DNA of 64,000 bases from Apteryx mantelli (lineage: Eukaryota > Chordata > Aves > Apterygiformes > Apterygidae): NCBI RefSeq assembly GCF_036417845.1, contig NC_089978.1, forward strand, positions 36,138,682 through 36,202,681, in the 5' to 3' direction. The position numbers were made by a program, and so were the translations under genes. Under the pieces are notes generated by a model. That model did not search any database. It was not told the DNA's origin and saw only the letters and a list, made by a program, of their open reading frames with translations. The first letter of the stretch is position 1; each line of letters opens with the position of its first letter. This document shows positions 1 through 13,600 of this stretch, in pieces.

Positions 1-3000
1 AAAAGCTTGCTTTAGTCTTAAACACAAGCCCATAGACTCCAAAAATGGGAAGTGAAAGACTGTGGACATGTCATATTCAAGAAATATGAAAATGGATCTG
101 ATATTTTAAATATTTTGCCGGTCAAGACTGTCTGCTTTTTTTGGTGCATGTTCTTTTCCCTCTTCCCCTCTGTCCCCATTCCCAGTAGCAACAAACAAAA
201 CAGCTCATATAACCAGGCCCTGTCCTGTAAATTTGAGCTGTTTAATCACAAAGAAAAAAAAGTAACAGACAACAAATTCCAATAGCTTGGTGTCAATGCC
301 CTTAATTGTAGAAATCCGTGTGGGAGAAAATCCTCTCAAAGGTGCAGGCTGAGCTGCCAAAACTGCTGCATTTTTCCCCCACAAGGAATAAGGAAAACAA
401 AGATCCGACCTGGCTAAAAGCTGCCATTCAGTTGTCTTTAGATGCACAGTTAAGGTGACTATGTCCCTCCATAAGTGAAGTGAATGAAGTGGGGAGAAAG
501 GTTGGGTCCTGCAGACCCATGTCCTCTTCTTCCGGTCAAGGTCATCACAGTCCCCTCTGAAACCAGGGGCAATACCCCTAGGGATCTTAATCTTTAGGAT
601 GGAGAGATGGCAGCATTTTATCACTAGCATTTCACAGATATCCAGCCTGAGTTCTGCAGCAAAATGCGATTTTATGGCACTCCAGCAAGGCATTTCACCT
701 GAGCTGGAAACAGAGCCACAGGATTGAAACATGCTGCTAAGTGTGGAAGTTAAATAAAGACAATTTAACACTTCACCCAGAAAACAAACAGTAGCTTTAT
801 TTCTGCCAACAGTGAGTCCTTCAGAAATGGCTGGTTTTAAACATGTTAACTATTCTAGTAACGTGAGGAGTACTGCACTCAGGTAGAAGTGAAATATCCC
901 AGGAGAGTGGGATTTTTAAACAAAATTGTCTAGTCTCATCCTCCTCTAGAAGAGCTGGTGACTGGTTGAAGTTGCTCTTTGCTGAAATTGAATGAATTTG
1001 GGACAAAGCCAAAAAAAGAACAAAATGTACCATCAATCACAGGATTTCTGGAAGACCCAGAATTAACATTTGTCGAGAGCTGGAAAGACTTGTCAAGTCA
1101 AAGAAGTCACCCAGACATATGCTTCCAAGAGACCGCAAGGAGCTCCAACACTGTGGACGTGATAAGGAACCCCAAAACAGTGAAACCTCCCTGCAGCAGA
1201 CAGCAGTGAAGACATGCGGGGCATCAGGTTGCTGATACCTGCACCAAGTGCCATGAGGGGAGAAAAGATGCAAGAACTGTTTCACTTTGGAAGAGCTTGC
1301 CAGCATCAGCAGAGCACTCATTCTGCAGATACAGGGATGACCAGGAGACACCCAACCTTCAGCAAGAAGTCACTCTGAAAGCACTCGAGATACTGATTTT
1401 TAAACTAACGTGCATCACATTTGTGCAGGCCAAAGCAGGACCAAGAATGACATCAGCACTGAGAGCAATAAAATGGGTGGAATTGGGGGTTTACATGGAT
1501 CAGCTTATACACATGAGTGTATATGCAAAATAAACATATGGACGAATATTCAGAGGATTTAATGAGCATTAAACAAAAATGGAGATTGTACTTTGACCTG
1601 AAAGATAGCAAAAGCTTGACCAATGGCTTCAATCAGCTTTGTAAAAAGCCGGAGTTGTTAGACTAAAATGAGACAGAGACGGTAATTCTCTCAGGTACAA
1701 AAACTGCATTTCATACAAGAATTAAATTCAGCAAGCTGCATAAGTAGATTGTAGAAAAGCCTTGCTAACATGTCTCACATCTGAGTAGAAATCATTACAG
1801 AGATTCCTTGTGGTTCATTTTGCTCTCATTAATTCTGAATAAGGTTCTTGGGAAATTAGAAAAGCTGTCAAGAAGCTGTATGTGCTTCCCACACAGACCT
1901 ATTTTAAGAAAGCAGGTGAATTTCTGAGAGAGACACTGGAAACCAAAGATGACTCGTCAATGCAGCTGCTGGGCAATCCCAGGCAACCACATCATGTAAT
2001 GCCCTTTGGATCAAGTGACTGTGGTCAGCATAATTATAGTCGCTCTACAAAGCCAGCGTTACGCCTCACTGAAATATTTTTCAGGACATGTATCTGTGTC
2101 TACTTCAGCTGTCAAATTCTCTTGCACAGAAACCTAAAAACTCAAACCTAAATTTTCAACACCAATAAGAGATAAATCACCAGAACATTACTATTTAATT
2201 TGCACATAGACTTAAAAATAATACTAAGTTGGAGTGTCCCCAAGATGTGTCTTTCTGCAGCACAGAGTTATGTGAAGGCAAAACCTGACATTTTTATCAA
2301 TACATTAAACAAAGCACACACAATTGGACAGGCTAAGATTTCTTCCTTCCAACACAAAAGCCAAGTATAAAACTAAACCTTTCCTCACCAGCATGAAAAA
2401 CCATTAATTAAAAACCCTGTGGTTAAAACATCCCACAAAACAGGAGGGAAGAGGGGAAGAGGGAAAACGGGAAACTACATGGACTAGGAGAGAAAGTATG
2501 AAATCGGATTTCAGAAAATCCCTGCAAATAAAGCCCCTTTCTAATTTTATTGCTCCTCCATGCTTGATGACGGTCTAGTGCAGCCCAGGACTAACAAACG
2601 CAAGCCTCTAACTCAGTAAGACACAGGCAGGCAGGGAAGGAAACGCAGAGAGCAGTGCGACTCCACAACCCTGTTCAGCCACTGAGGCATCGTACAAATA
2701 GGAAATTGCCATCATTCATTATACAGTGAGAAATCAATGCTGTTGGGGAAGACCAGGGTCCAAGACACAGGTGTTTATGGCTTGTTATGCATGCACAGTA
2801 TTCACTCTCTTACGTTTCCTGCTGCTCGACAGCTCAGAGGGATGCGTTTGGTGTCTAATGCCAGCTATGATACATGAGATTTAAAACCCTGGAAGGATCA
2901 CAAGGTCTTTCTGCCTCTGAGGCCACACAAAAGTGGCTCATGTCTTTTGTAGCACTAATATCTTTCCTCTAAAGAACCAGGTGAAGCCTATGGGTGAGGG

Positions 3001-4939
3001 TGAAGGAGGAATGAAGGCTGCAACTTTTGACTGCGTCTCTCTCCTTTTCGCCTGGCTTTCCTTGGAGCAGTCTGGGTGAACCAGCTGGTTGTACAGGCTG
3101 CAGTGCTCATCTGTTGACCCCAGCTGGGAAGGGGGCACAGGAGGGATGATTTTTGCTATGTACAAAACAAAGTAGAGGCAAGAGAACAGCTCATGGAAAA
3201 TACTTTATGTTAAGAGGTACCTTGCACAGCTGGTGGAAGTATGAAGAACCACAAGGATCCTGCTGAAAGGCATTACCGAAAACACCAAGCAAGGTTACCA
3301 ATGCTTTTTGGACAAATTTCTAATAAGCCCCATTCTACAAAGTGCTGAACTCCATAACTCCATTGAAATCTGTGAGGCTGGAGCTGCCCAGTAACATGAT
3401 CTGAACAAAAACACTAAGGTGCTGCTTCTGATTTTGTTCAACTAGGGCTCAGGGATGCTAAAGACACTGCCTAGGGCAAGGTGCTTTCTGTGAGATTACT
3501 TAAAGCCATAGAAATGCTGTGAGCAGCACTTGTGGACAACTCCCAACAGGGAGACATCTCAGACTCCCTCAAACTAAAGCTGGTGTCAATGTAGTGTAAT
3601 GTGTAATGTAGTCTGCAGACCACTGTCACCACCAGTTTCCTTCAGACAAGTGGTTGGGCAAGTGCCAGACTCTCACCTTCTCCCTCTAAGTCAGGGTTGA
3701 TGCATATTGGAGAAAGAGTGACAAGTTTCCACTGGCCCATACTTGGGACTGTGCAAATATAACCCCTGGCTATCATGGCTTTATAAATGGACTATTGACA
3801 CCATGGTTCCCATCATCATCACATGACAAGGAAAGCCAGACAAGTGCCAGACACCTGAAGTCTGTTGCATACTTACTTTCCCAGCATCTCTGAGAGGATG
3901 AAAGGGCTGTTAACCCCTGCATTTGATGGGTAGCAAAAGTAGAGTCCTGAGGTCTCCCGTGATTTTTAATCAGGAGTTCAGCTGTTAACACCAAATCAGC
4001 TCTGAGGACCTCACTCTTACAGTATCTGCACCTAGTAGGAGCAGCAAAGGACTGCACAGAACGCAAGTGGTGGTATCTAAAAGATGCAGAAAACTCAGGA
4101 AACAGTGTATTATGTCAAAAAAAAAGCCTAAGATCACCAGGAACAGAGCAGTGTAAAGGGGTGAAGCTTAGACACCTGTCTGTACCCAGGACCCTCAAAC
4201 ATCTTGCCTGGGGGTGTGTACCTACAGCCTGTCTGAAGAGGGCAGGGAAGTAATATGATAATGCAAACAACAACAGGATTAAACTTGATTCTGCCTAGCC
4301 CACTGCACCAATTTTCTGGCAGAATGAAAATCTTGAGCCATAAAGAGAAAAAGAGTAGCAGTTTAAAATTAAAACATTTTAAGAAACCTGGCATATTTAT
4401 TAGAGAAAGAGAACTTTGCATAGTCAGGGGACGCATGCTCTTCCCTGCAGTGCTCACCTCAGCTTTAGCCACTTGCTAAAAAACAGGCTTTAGGTGGGCG
4501 CCTTTGAGCTATCAGGCCAACCACTCAGCTCTTATTGGTAAACTGAAGAATCCTTTGTAAATGTTGTGGGTTTTTTTTTAATTATTAACAGGAACTGGTT
4601 ACTATGTGCAACAACCACCTTCAGTGCTGATTCTTCTCCAACTAGAAAGCCTGGATTAAACCAGGAAACTGCAGAATATCCTTTGGAAACAATTATTGAA
4701 TGGAGCTGGATGCAATAAGCAGCAGCTACAATTAATGTTTCATTCATTTGCCGGTCTTTCTCTATCTGTGAATACTAGACTTCTTAAACATGGAAAAAGG
4801 AAACCTGTTAGTCTGTAAAACTAACAGAAGTAGGTAGTGCAGAATAAGATAGCAAAGAAAACAACTGTAAACTTCCGGTACGGAAATCTACCAGAACTAT
4901 GGAGTCTATTTCCCTAAGAAAATTTCCCTTGTGCTTTAA

Positions 4940-4960
4940 AATGCTATATAATATAGCATT
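4940..4960. repeat. Perfect AT-rich inverted repeat
   Basis: Two 10-base arms, AATGCTATAT and ATATAGCATT, around a single central A. This is a near-perfect palindrome with no adjacent gene. Confidence 0.8.
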
Positions 4961-7621
4961 CCAAAGAGTTTTGAAACAACTAATGTGTAGCTACTAAAGT
5001 GTAACAAACTAAGCTTGTATTAGCAGCCTAAAGCTATTAAAATATATGCAATGTTGAGAACTAGTCTATAGACGCAGATTGCTAAGAACAGTGTTTAATG
5101 CTGCAAGAGAACCCAGTAAGGTCACAACTCTAAGTGCTAAATATTTGCAGGCCATCTCCTAGTGTAATCCTGCTGCCAGGAACTGTGGGGGAATGGGAAT
5201 AAGCTGTATATAATTTCAGGAATCGCTTCATTCCTCATGGCACTGTTGCTATCTTTCAAAGAGGTGGAGAAAAATCAGGGGACAACATGATTGCCCACTC
5301 AAATTTAGCCTGGATATTAAGTTAATGTTTTTTAAAAAGTCTTCTGAGATTAAAAAAGTGACCAGAAACTCATATTTATGTTGCACAAGAAAGATGATAC
5401 CTTCCCAAGTTCTACAACTTTCCAGAGCATTGATCAAGCCACCAACCCAGCTACTTCATGACAGAGTTAAATCCCAGCCCTGTTGAGTTAATGGAAATGC
5501 CCAACACAGCTGCAGTGACAGATGCTCCAAATCCCCACCACAGAGCTGAAGCAAGCTGAACTGCTAATGTTGGGGTGATATATCTCAATCAACGAGATGT
5601 ACAGCTTTTCCACCTGCAGGCACAGTACAGCACCATCCTTTTCTGTAGGGGCAATTCAGCTGTAGGCTAGTATTAATACCCTCAGCAAGCAGTAACTCTC
5701 CCGTTCCAGTGCAGCAGATAGAAAGCCAAAAATACAGGCAACCCTGGCTAATTAAGTCATTTTGTCACTACTCTTCCCCAGGCCCAGGCCCACAAGCTGG
5801 CACACTGTAAGGCCGATAGTAGGCAGGTTTCTTCCCCAACATGCACACTTTTCTTTAGGCACTTAATTAAGAAGCCCAAGTGAAAAGCCTGGTTACCTAT
5901 AGTCCTTTGCAATGTTCACTGTAGACAAAGGAAGACCTTTAAGAAATAATTCTGCCTCCTTCTCCTTCTTTCTTCCTTTATTGGCCCTTGAAGGAGCCAA
6001 GGACAAGTAACATCCTAGCTTAGGTGTTTTACATAAGTGCCTAAGTCAAGTCGGATGGGTCTGACCTGATTTCATATATTAGCAGGATTAATTTTTTTGG
6101 AAAAGTCAAGACTGCATATATACCAAAATACTGTGATTTGTTTTTTTGAGACAACACAAGGGCAATGCTCTTAATTATAAATACTGTTCTGAAATACATT
6201 ATAACGACAGAACCGAATGAAGACATTCAGTATTACAGCCACGTGCTATGGAGAAGGGAACATTCACATCTAGCTTCCAGCCCAATTCAGCATGCCCGAG
6301 CCTCCCGCAGAAGTCGGTGAGCTCTGCATACCTTTGGGAATGGAGGAGCAGGCCTCTAGTCTGTAGTTTTAAGAGCCAAAATGATGAATATTTCAGTTTC
6401 CAAAACATAGAAGTGAAAGAGCAAAAGCAACCAAAAACACTAAAAAACACTTTGTACTGACTGGCCTGGTTTAATCCCAAAAGCCATCTTAAAGCATTTA
6501 ATCTAAAAGAAGAAAGGACCTTGAAAATAGCCATTTTAATACTGTAAAACAATGAAATATAACAGCCAGCACCATCTTACGTTATTGTGAAGTTATTTAG
6601 ATAGCTAGAGCTGCTAGCCAAGCCGAAATGAAGTCAGTAACTATTAAAATAACATAGAAAACAGGACTTTTCTCCATTGAGAATAGGGAGTTTGCAATGT
6701 TAATATGTAGAGCTGGATTTAGTTCAAGAGCTGCTGCAGTCATATTGGCTTTATGATATTGAATTTGCTTCCAAACATGGCAAACTGTAATACTGGAAGT
6801 TTCTCTCCAACAGTCTAGCAGATGTGACGTCTAGCACATTCAGGCACCTTCAAATAAACGGATCTCACACAAGACAGACAGGCTCCAGAGGGGCATGAAT
6901 AACTCTTGGACAGCCAACTGTGTCCATCTGAGCTAACAAAGTTGTGGTTCATCCATGGAGATCTATGCTAGGTGGAACATTTCTCATGGCACTGGGGAAT
7001 TCATAGAGCCTGAAGCAGCTGAATAGTGGTCTAAAAGCAACAATTAATAATGACAACTAAGAAAATCTCTATTCGTAGGCATGGTTATTTCCCAGCAGGC
7101 AGAAGCATTCTGTGTGTGTTTTCTCTTTGCAAACATCCACTTCTGAAAACAAGGCTTAAATGAAGCTGCTGAGCTGTGAAGGTGATTTCTCTTCCCCTCT
7201 CTGACCCTTCACATCAGGCAGCCCTGATGGAAATCAATTCTACATCCAGTGTGCACTCCTAAGCAAATATCAGTAATGGAGGCGGAGGGGAAAGCACCGG
7301 GACAAAGGGCTTTAGGAGTCAGCAAGGATTGAGCCCTTCCCCTATAAGCAAGCTTCACAAGGCAGAGCCTGCTTTTCCTTTTACATAGTCACTGCCAACA
7401 TTACCTTTCCCCTCCTTCCCAAGTCACCTGGCTGTAGGTGCATCAATAGCAGCTGAAGACACATATACAACCAGGAAAAAAGCCCTCTTCTTGCTCTTTT
7501 CTCCTCTCCCCCTTATAAAGGGCTCAGAAAAATGAGCACATTACCAGGCTTAATGAGTTACCACATATCAGCTGAGCCTTGGTGACCGTGCTGAGGACGC
7601 ACACAATCAATAGCAAACCCA

Positions 7622-7639
7622 AGATAAGACACATTATCT
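7622..7639. promoter_or_regulatory. Inverted pair of GATA motifs (AGATAA / TTATCT)
   Basis: AGATAA at 7622-7627 and TTATCT at 7634-7639 face each other 6 bases apart, within a less AT-rich stretch (about 7180-7650). Closely spaced GATA sites are common in enhancers. This is motif evidence only, with no conservation data. Confidence 0.3.
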
Positions 7640-10314
7640 CAAGCCTCAGCGATGGAGGTTTAAACTAATCCATTTAACCTTGAGTTTGCAGTAGGTAAAG
7701 AGCATACGTGCAAAGAATTGTTGCACCTCATCTTACGCACGTTAAGCTGTGGCAATACATCTGCTTAGTGTAAGCTCCTGATTTCCATTTCTAGAAGAGT
7801 GGCGTGTTGGCACAACAGGGCTGAGAGACTATCTTCAAGTTCGAATTTGGCATCACAGCATAAGAGGGAGGTCAAAGCAAGGATTAGAAAGTTAGGCTGG
7901 CCCACAAGGATAGTAGAGCTTCCAGCAGTACTCAGTTGGGGATAGAGCATCACATGAGTTCTCAACAATGCATTTTCCAGTGCCATACGTAGAGTAATTA
8001 GATCATGAACTTAAGTCATAGATGTACTCTGGTGAAATGAGATCTACATTACTGCCTTCATTCTGACACAGCAGGACATTCAAAACTGAGAATAACAAAC
8101 AGAAGAATTCAGATCAACAACTTAGCAGAATACACTCCCAGATTTTGTAGCTGCTTATCTCCAGAACTGCTGCATAAACAAGCAGAAGTCTCCACCCATT
8201 TATGCCTAATAAGATTAAAAAAACAGACAGGTGGTGACTTAACCCCTAACTCCATAATTGACTTCACATCACATGAAATGAAGAACATGCCTTGTTTTAA
8301 ACCTTTAGTTATGAAGGAAAAGTCTTCAAAACTGGGTATCCAGAAGGACAAAGTATTGCCATTCTGAAGTACTATATTAGTTCAGTAATATCACACTGTG
8401 AAGGGAGATGTCCAGCTCTGAATAATCATTATAGGTCCAGAGCCTTCAACTGTATCAAGCAGCAACTGAAAGTACACAGGGGAAGTGGCAAACTCATGCC
8501 CTGCACATTTGCACAGAGAACAAAAGCAGCTGTGCACCCCCACCTCCCAGCAGCGATTTGAAGTAGCCTCCTCTAAAACATTTAGTTTACTTAAAACTCA
8601 CTTAGTTTGATTATTCTACCTTTGGGACATTAACAGTCATCATTCACAACCACTCCATCTTTCATCATTACCAAAAAGTGTTAATTTTAAGAAAGACAGC
8701 CAAAAACCTTTGCTGCTATTCTTCAATTAGCTTTAAAATATGCCTTATGCAAATATCTACCAATATTTCTTACAAAAAAGAAACAGAAAAACCCATGAGC
8801 TTGTCTTTCAGGCATTCCCTTGTTTGCTTTCCCTCAGTACCTGCTAAAAGGCACAGTGCCTCTTCCCATATAACAGCAAGTCCTATGCCAGCCAAGGGAA
8901 TCCCCCTCACTGGCTTCATGTAAAAAAACATCTATTAATATATGGGACCAGCAAGAAGAGCCAGATTCTCCTCTCAGTTATACTAAGGCAGCCAAAAGGA
9001 GAATTTGCTCCTGTGCGTTTATAGTACAGCAGCATTGAATTTCCAGTGCTCTGACTTTGCCAAAGCAAGCCCACCTTGCTGCTCAAAGGGATTTTTCTAC
9101 TGTGCAGGAGCCTCTGAGTAAGGATGTGAAGGTCCTGCAGAGTGTAGAAGCACACTGCTATCTTAGACATGAACCATTCCTCCTTCCTTCAACACAGACT
9201 TTGAAGCTGCTGTAGAAAAGAGGAATTGCCTCCTCAAAAAGCAGCCACCACCTTACATTGCACTGCTGACTGAAAGCAGGGAAAAAAACCCACACACTCC
9301 TAAAAGTGTTTTCAGAGACATTCAAATGTACCCAGTTTATCATGGTTTAGTTTTCTAAATTCCCAGTTTTCTGCACTGGTAAGATCGCATTTAACAAGAC
9401 CCAAATTCCTCATCTATTTTTAGAAAACAAAAAGAAACAGATAGGTTCATATCAACCCCACGAAGTTCCTGTTAGCAAAAATGCAGGAGACTACTTTCAC
9501 CCAAACTGCAGAAGACACAGGTCTAAATCCATCCTCTCAATCAACTGGTAGGTAGCTGTGCTAAGGGCCCAGGCATACATCCACTCAAAGAAGAGAAGAG
9601 ATCAGAGGGGGCACAATATCTGTACCCCTCACTCATGTAACTGCTCACTAGCCTGCTTTGGTCAAAGACAGACCTGCAGTTTAAAGAAGCCCAACTCAGT
9701 TTGCCCAAATAGATTAGGGAGCAATCACATGAGCAGCTCAGACAGCAGCAGAGTGTAATGCCTGCAGCAGCTGGAGGAGCTCACACGATGACATCTCCAG
9801 TGCCTAATGCATATGGGAAGAATCATATCCTTTGTAAAAATGCAGGTTCACCTGCCACTCTGAACAACACTGATGGCCAGACATTCCTTTTCAACAAAGG
9901 AGGGGCAGTTTTGGACTCAGGAGTCTGGTATGGGAAATATCCAGACACTCAAGTATTTCTTGGTGCTGCAGCCCCATACCTTTAAACCTGTGGGCTTAGA
10001 TACCTAACCTGCCAATTAGCATTTAATATAGAATCATATGTGAATACTCAGTTACTAACATTGATGCTTACAAAGATACCTTTTAAACACGGTTTGAATA
10101 GGTGCTATTTTTCAAAACTAAACTGTACTAAGTCAGTGTTACAAAATTCTTATTTAAGCAACGTGAAGAGAAAAATGTGACGTTCCATATGAAGCCAGCA
10201 TAGTATATTTTGCCTATCAGGAAATACACCCTTATCAAATACTTTAAAACCTGATGTTTTTATTAAGAGCTTAATTTGTAATCACTTTTCAGTTCTGTTG
10301 ATATGAAGTTCAGA

Positions 10315-10685
10315 CATCTGGATTCCAGTTCAGGCTTTATTTGTATACAAAAATATATTATAATGGAAAAGGCATTAAAAGTTCTCAACTATATAAAATT
10401 ACAAATATTTTTTCATAAAAGCAACTTTTAATTAAAATTTAAGCTATATTTCAAAGCAAAAATATAGCAGTAACACTTAAGTTATCTGATTCCACCTGCT
10501 GCAGAGTAACAAAACCCATGCTACCTGTTAAATACTTGCAGGAGATGACAAAGGTTATGTTCAGAAGGTAAATAGCTTGGGTAGCAAAGTTAGACAATGT
10601 CAGCAGTTCTCAGTGATTGATGTCACTTATCCTTGGGAGGACATATTCATAGGCAGGCACAATGCCAAAATTCTGTTTCACATAC
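10315..10685 (-). CDS. RGCC: RGCC last exon: final codons, stop and 3'UTR
   Basis: Acceptor GTATTTACAG is followed by GTATGTGA. With the A carried over from exon 4 this reads Ser-Met-stop, reproducing the family's LASM C-terminus. The stop codon is at 10678-10680. The rest is 3'UTR. AATAAA on this strand occurs at 10336-10341 and again at 10259-10264. The end given here assumes use of the first signal and is an estimate. Confidence 0.85.
10336..10341 (-). terminator. RGCC polyadenylation signal (AATAAA)
   Basis: TTTATT on the plus strand is AATAAA on the gene strand, about 340 bases after the RGCC stop codon, and T/A-rich sequence follows. A second AATAAA at 10259-10264 could give a slightly longer transcript. 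Use of either is inferred. Confidence 0.6.
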
Positions 10686-13600
10686 CTGTAAATACAAAAC
10701 AAGATCAGTTCTATATTTAATAGGATTGCATGCTGTTGACATACCAGATATCATATTATGCTTAGCTTTCTAGACTGTCTGACATATGGCAAAACTATGC
10801 ATTTTTTAAACATGAGAGCTAAGAGGTTATATTGTGTAAAGATTTAAGGCAATTTCTGTTCTAACAAGTACACTAGGCAAAAGGCATCAGTGCAAAGCTT
10901 TTGCATAACCTCAAGTATATAAATGGAACTCCTCAATAATGTGATAAAAATATCAGATGGAAGTTTGACTTCTCCCAGAACTCCAATGCATGATAGAGTT
11001 AGCATGTCACCATAGAGCAAGCGACACTAAACAAAACTGTTGAAATAACCAGAGCATTTCCTTAGTTGGGAGAAAACCCTACAGCAGGTAGCAATCCCTG
11101 GCCTCACCTTCAATGTGCCTTGCAGGGGGGCAATGAAACTAATATGTAATAGGCAGGCTATTTAAAGTCACCTGCAACATAGCTGTACAAGATATACCAA
11201 CACAAATATTTGAGATTTTGGGGAGGTTTTGTCCTTCTACATAGGCAAACCTTCAAATTCAGAGTTTTCAGAAGAGCAATCAGTCAATTAAATTTCAGTG
11301 GTAAAGACAATTAGTTCAAGCATGCATCCATAACAGAAGTCAGGAAACTAGAAATGTATTTTAAATAAGGGAAGTGAAACTAGGATTAAGATATGAGTAA
11401 GACGACAGGGAAGTAGGAAGATCACAAGCACAACTGCCCTGAATTTAATTCAGGGCAGATGGCCAAGGCTTCAAGAATTACAGGAAAGGAAGAATACCTA
11501 ATGGTATAAGACACTGAATTCATACTTTTGTCCATGCTGCCATTTAGGTCTAATCCTGTAATTTGTTTTGTCTGGAACCAGACTGCAGAGCCACACAAAA
11601 AACAGGATCATGCCCCAAACAAACAGCATAGGAAGAAGCAGGAAAAAATAGGTAGAGTACACAGTGGGGAGAGGAGTTTAAGTTCCTAATGAAAAACCCA
11701 ACAGGGTAATTGGAAATCGTAACTCCCAGATAGTGACAGAAAATAAGTGGTTTAAATTCATTTCTGATAGAAATTAAAAATCAAAATCCTGCTTAATCTA
11801 GTCTAAGATAGATACAGATATCTTCTCCTTAACCATCTCATAAAGCAAGTTATAGTATTAATAAAACTTCAGATTGATCTCTCACTATGGTTACTGCTCC
11901 AGTTATTTAGCTTTATAACTAAGAAGCATGAATCCACTTCTTAGCAGCTTTGAGTAGTCCAGAAAATGATGCATTTACTCAGTCTATGCACTGACAAGGA
12001 GAGGTGGATTGCAGCTGCCTCAGAGATGGCAACAGAAGTTCATGGGAGTATGGCATTTTGTCACACATGCCAAACTGCATGCATCGTGCAGGGACACAGA
12101 AACAGCAGGAGCAGCTTCATTGCTACCACTAACCCTGAGCCTGCTTAAAACAACCCAGTAGAGACAGTGTTCATTATATTTTTGAAACACTTGTGTAACA
12201 ATTTCAGATTAGTCCATGTAACTCATTCAGATTAACAGTCAGTCCCTACAAAAAGGGAAAAGATGATCCTGGGAAAAGAATTTGATAAGTGAGAACATCT
12301 ATATAGCACAGAATTACACTGAGCAGGAAAAGGCTGTCTGAAGAAAAAGCCTTGAGCTTTCAGGCAGAGACCTTAGTTTAGTCTGTTTTACCTTCCTACC
12401 TACATATGGGAATCTTCCTTAATCTTCCTGCCTACAAGCAAATTAAATGTAGCCACATTATATAAAAAATTGTTAATCTGCTTTTTATTTCTGATACATT
12501 GACTTTCACCACTCTTTGAAGGGATCAAACAAGACGCAGTCTACTAATACAATCTACTTACTTGCTAGTGTCCTGTCAAGATCAGCAATAAAGTCTTCCA
12601 GTTCTTTTGTATCTCCAAGCTTTGCTGCAAAGAAGAAAGGTCACCACAGCTTAAACATGACATTTCTCTGGCCAAGAGAACCGTCTGGACCTGTACAATT
12701 CCCCAAATAATTTTCAGCGGTATCAAACGTGCTCTGGGTTATTTTCAGAAGAGTCTTCCTGACCTCTTTCCTTCAACAAGGTTGCAAAGATGTCCAAATG
12801 CATTCTTAGAAGACAGGAGAGACCAGTTTAAAACTTTTTACAGTTCTTTTACAGTTATCCAATTGATAAAAGCAAAGCAAGCCACTTAGCTTCCTTAAAG
12901 CAGAGGTTGAGGTGGGAAAAGAAAAAAACAGGTCAACTAGCCATGTCCTTGCTACTGTGGGATTCTTCCTTATTGTTTACATATATATAAACCTATCTAT
13001 ATCCATCTCAGATATTGCATTCACAGCCCTAAACATATCCCACCCAGTTAGCTCCCAGGTCTGCCCAAATCTAAACCTCTTATATCATGCGAATCAGTGG
13101 TTTGCTTTGACATCATGTCCTTGATCATGGTCCATACACTACGTTTGGATCTAAACATCCATCCAAATTTTCACTCCTAACAGAGGAAGCCATTTCATTC
13201 AATCCAGTTTTACTTCAAGTGGCTTCCTTATCTCATTTCTGTGATATATTCCAAACTGGTTCAAAGTCCATTTCTATAATTCATCAGGAACAGTATCTTG
13301 ACCTTTAGTACAACTCCTTGCCAAGGATTTCCTGCCAGTTTAATTTTTTTTTTCCTACTTATTAACTATGGCTCATTATTTCTCCCTAGTATCATGCTCA
13401 TCAGTAAAAATGCATTTTACCGGTTACTTGTGACTGGTCAATGCAGACAAGGCCAATGAAAGCACGAAAAGTTCTTGAGCACTTACATGAGGAGACTTAC
13501 AATGAAAGCACCATGTAGTACATAAGCATGTCTGTTCCATTTATTGATATGTCTGCTCCAGAGTTAATCTAAGCTACCCGAGTGAAACAAACTCCTGTAG

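Larger units (their letters stand above)
1..10314. other. Downstream intergenic region, no gene recognised
   Basis: About 10 kb to the left of the RGCC 3' end. No exon with plausible splice sites and conserved protein was found on either strand. The longest open frame (205-771, minus, 188 codons) has no recognisable domain. In human the next gene on this side is VWA8, from memory, but no VWA8-like exon is visible. Simple purine-rich (2443-2480) and pyrimidine-rich (5945-5985) tracts, a perfect 21-base palindrome (4940-4960) and a GATA-motif pair (7622-7639) are noted separately or here. Confidence 0.6.

Noticed and set aside
205-771. 188-codon minus-strand open frame
   Set aside because: No domain, no recognisable family, no splice or promoter context, and atypical residue mix. 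Treated as chance.
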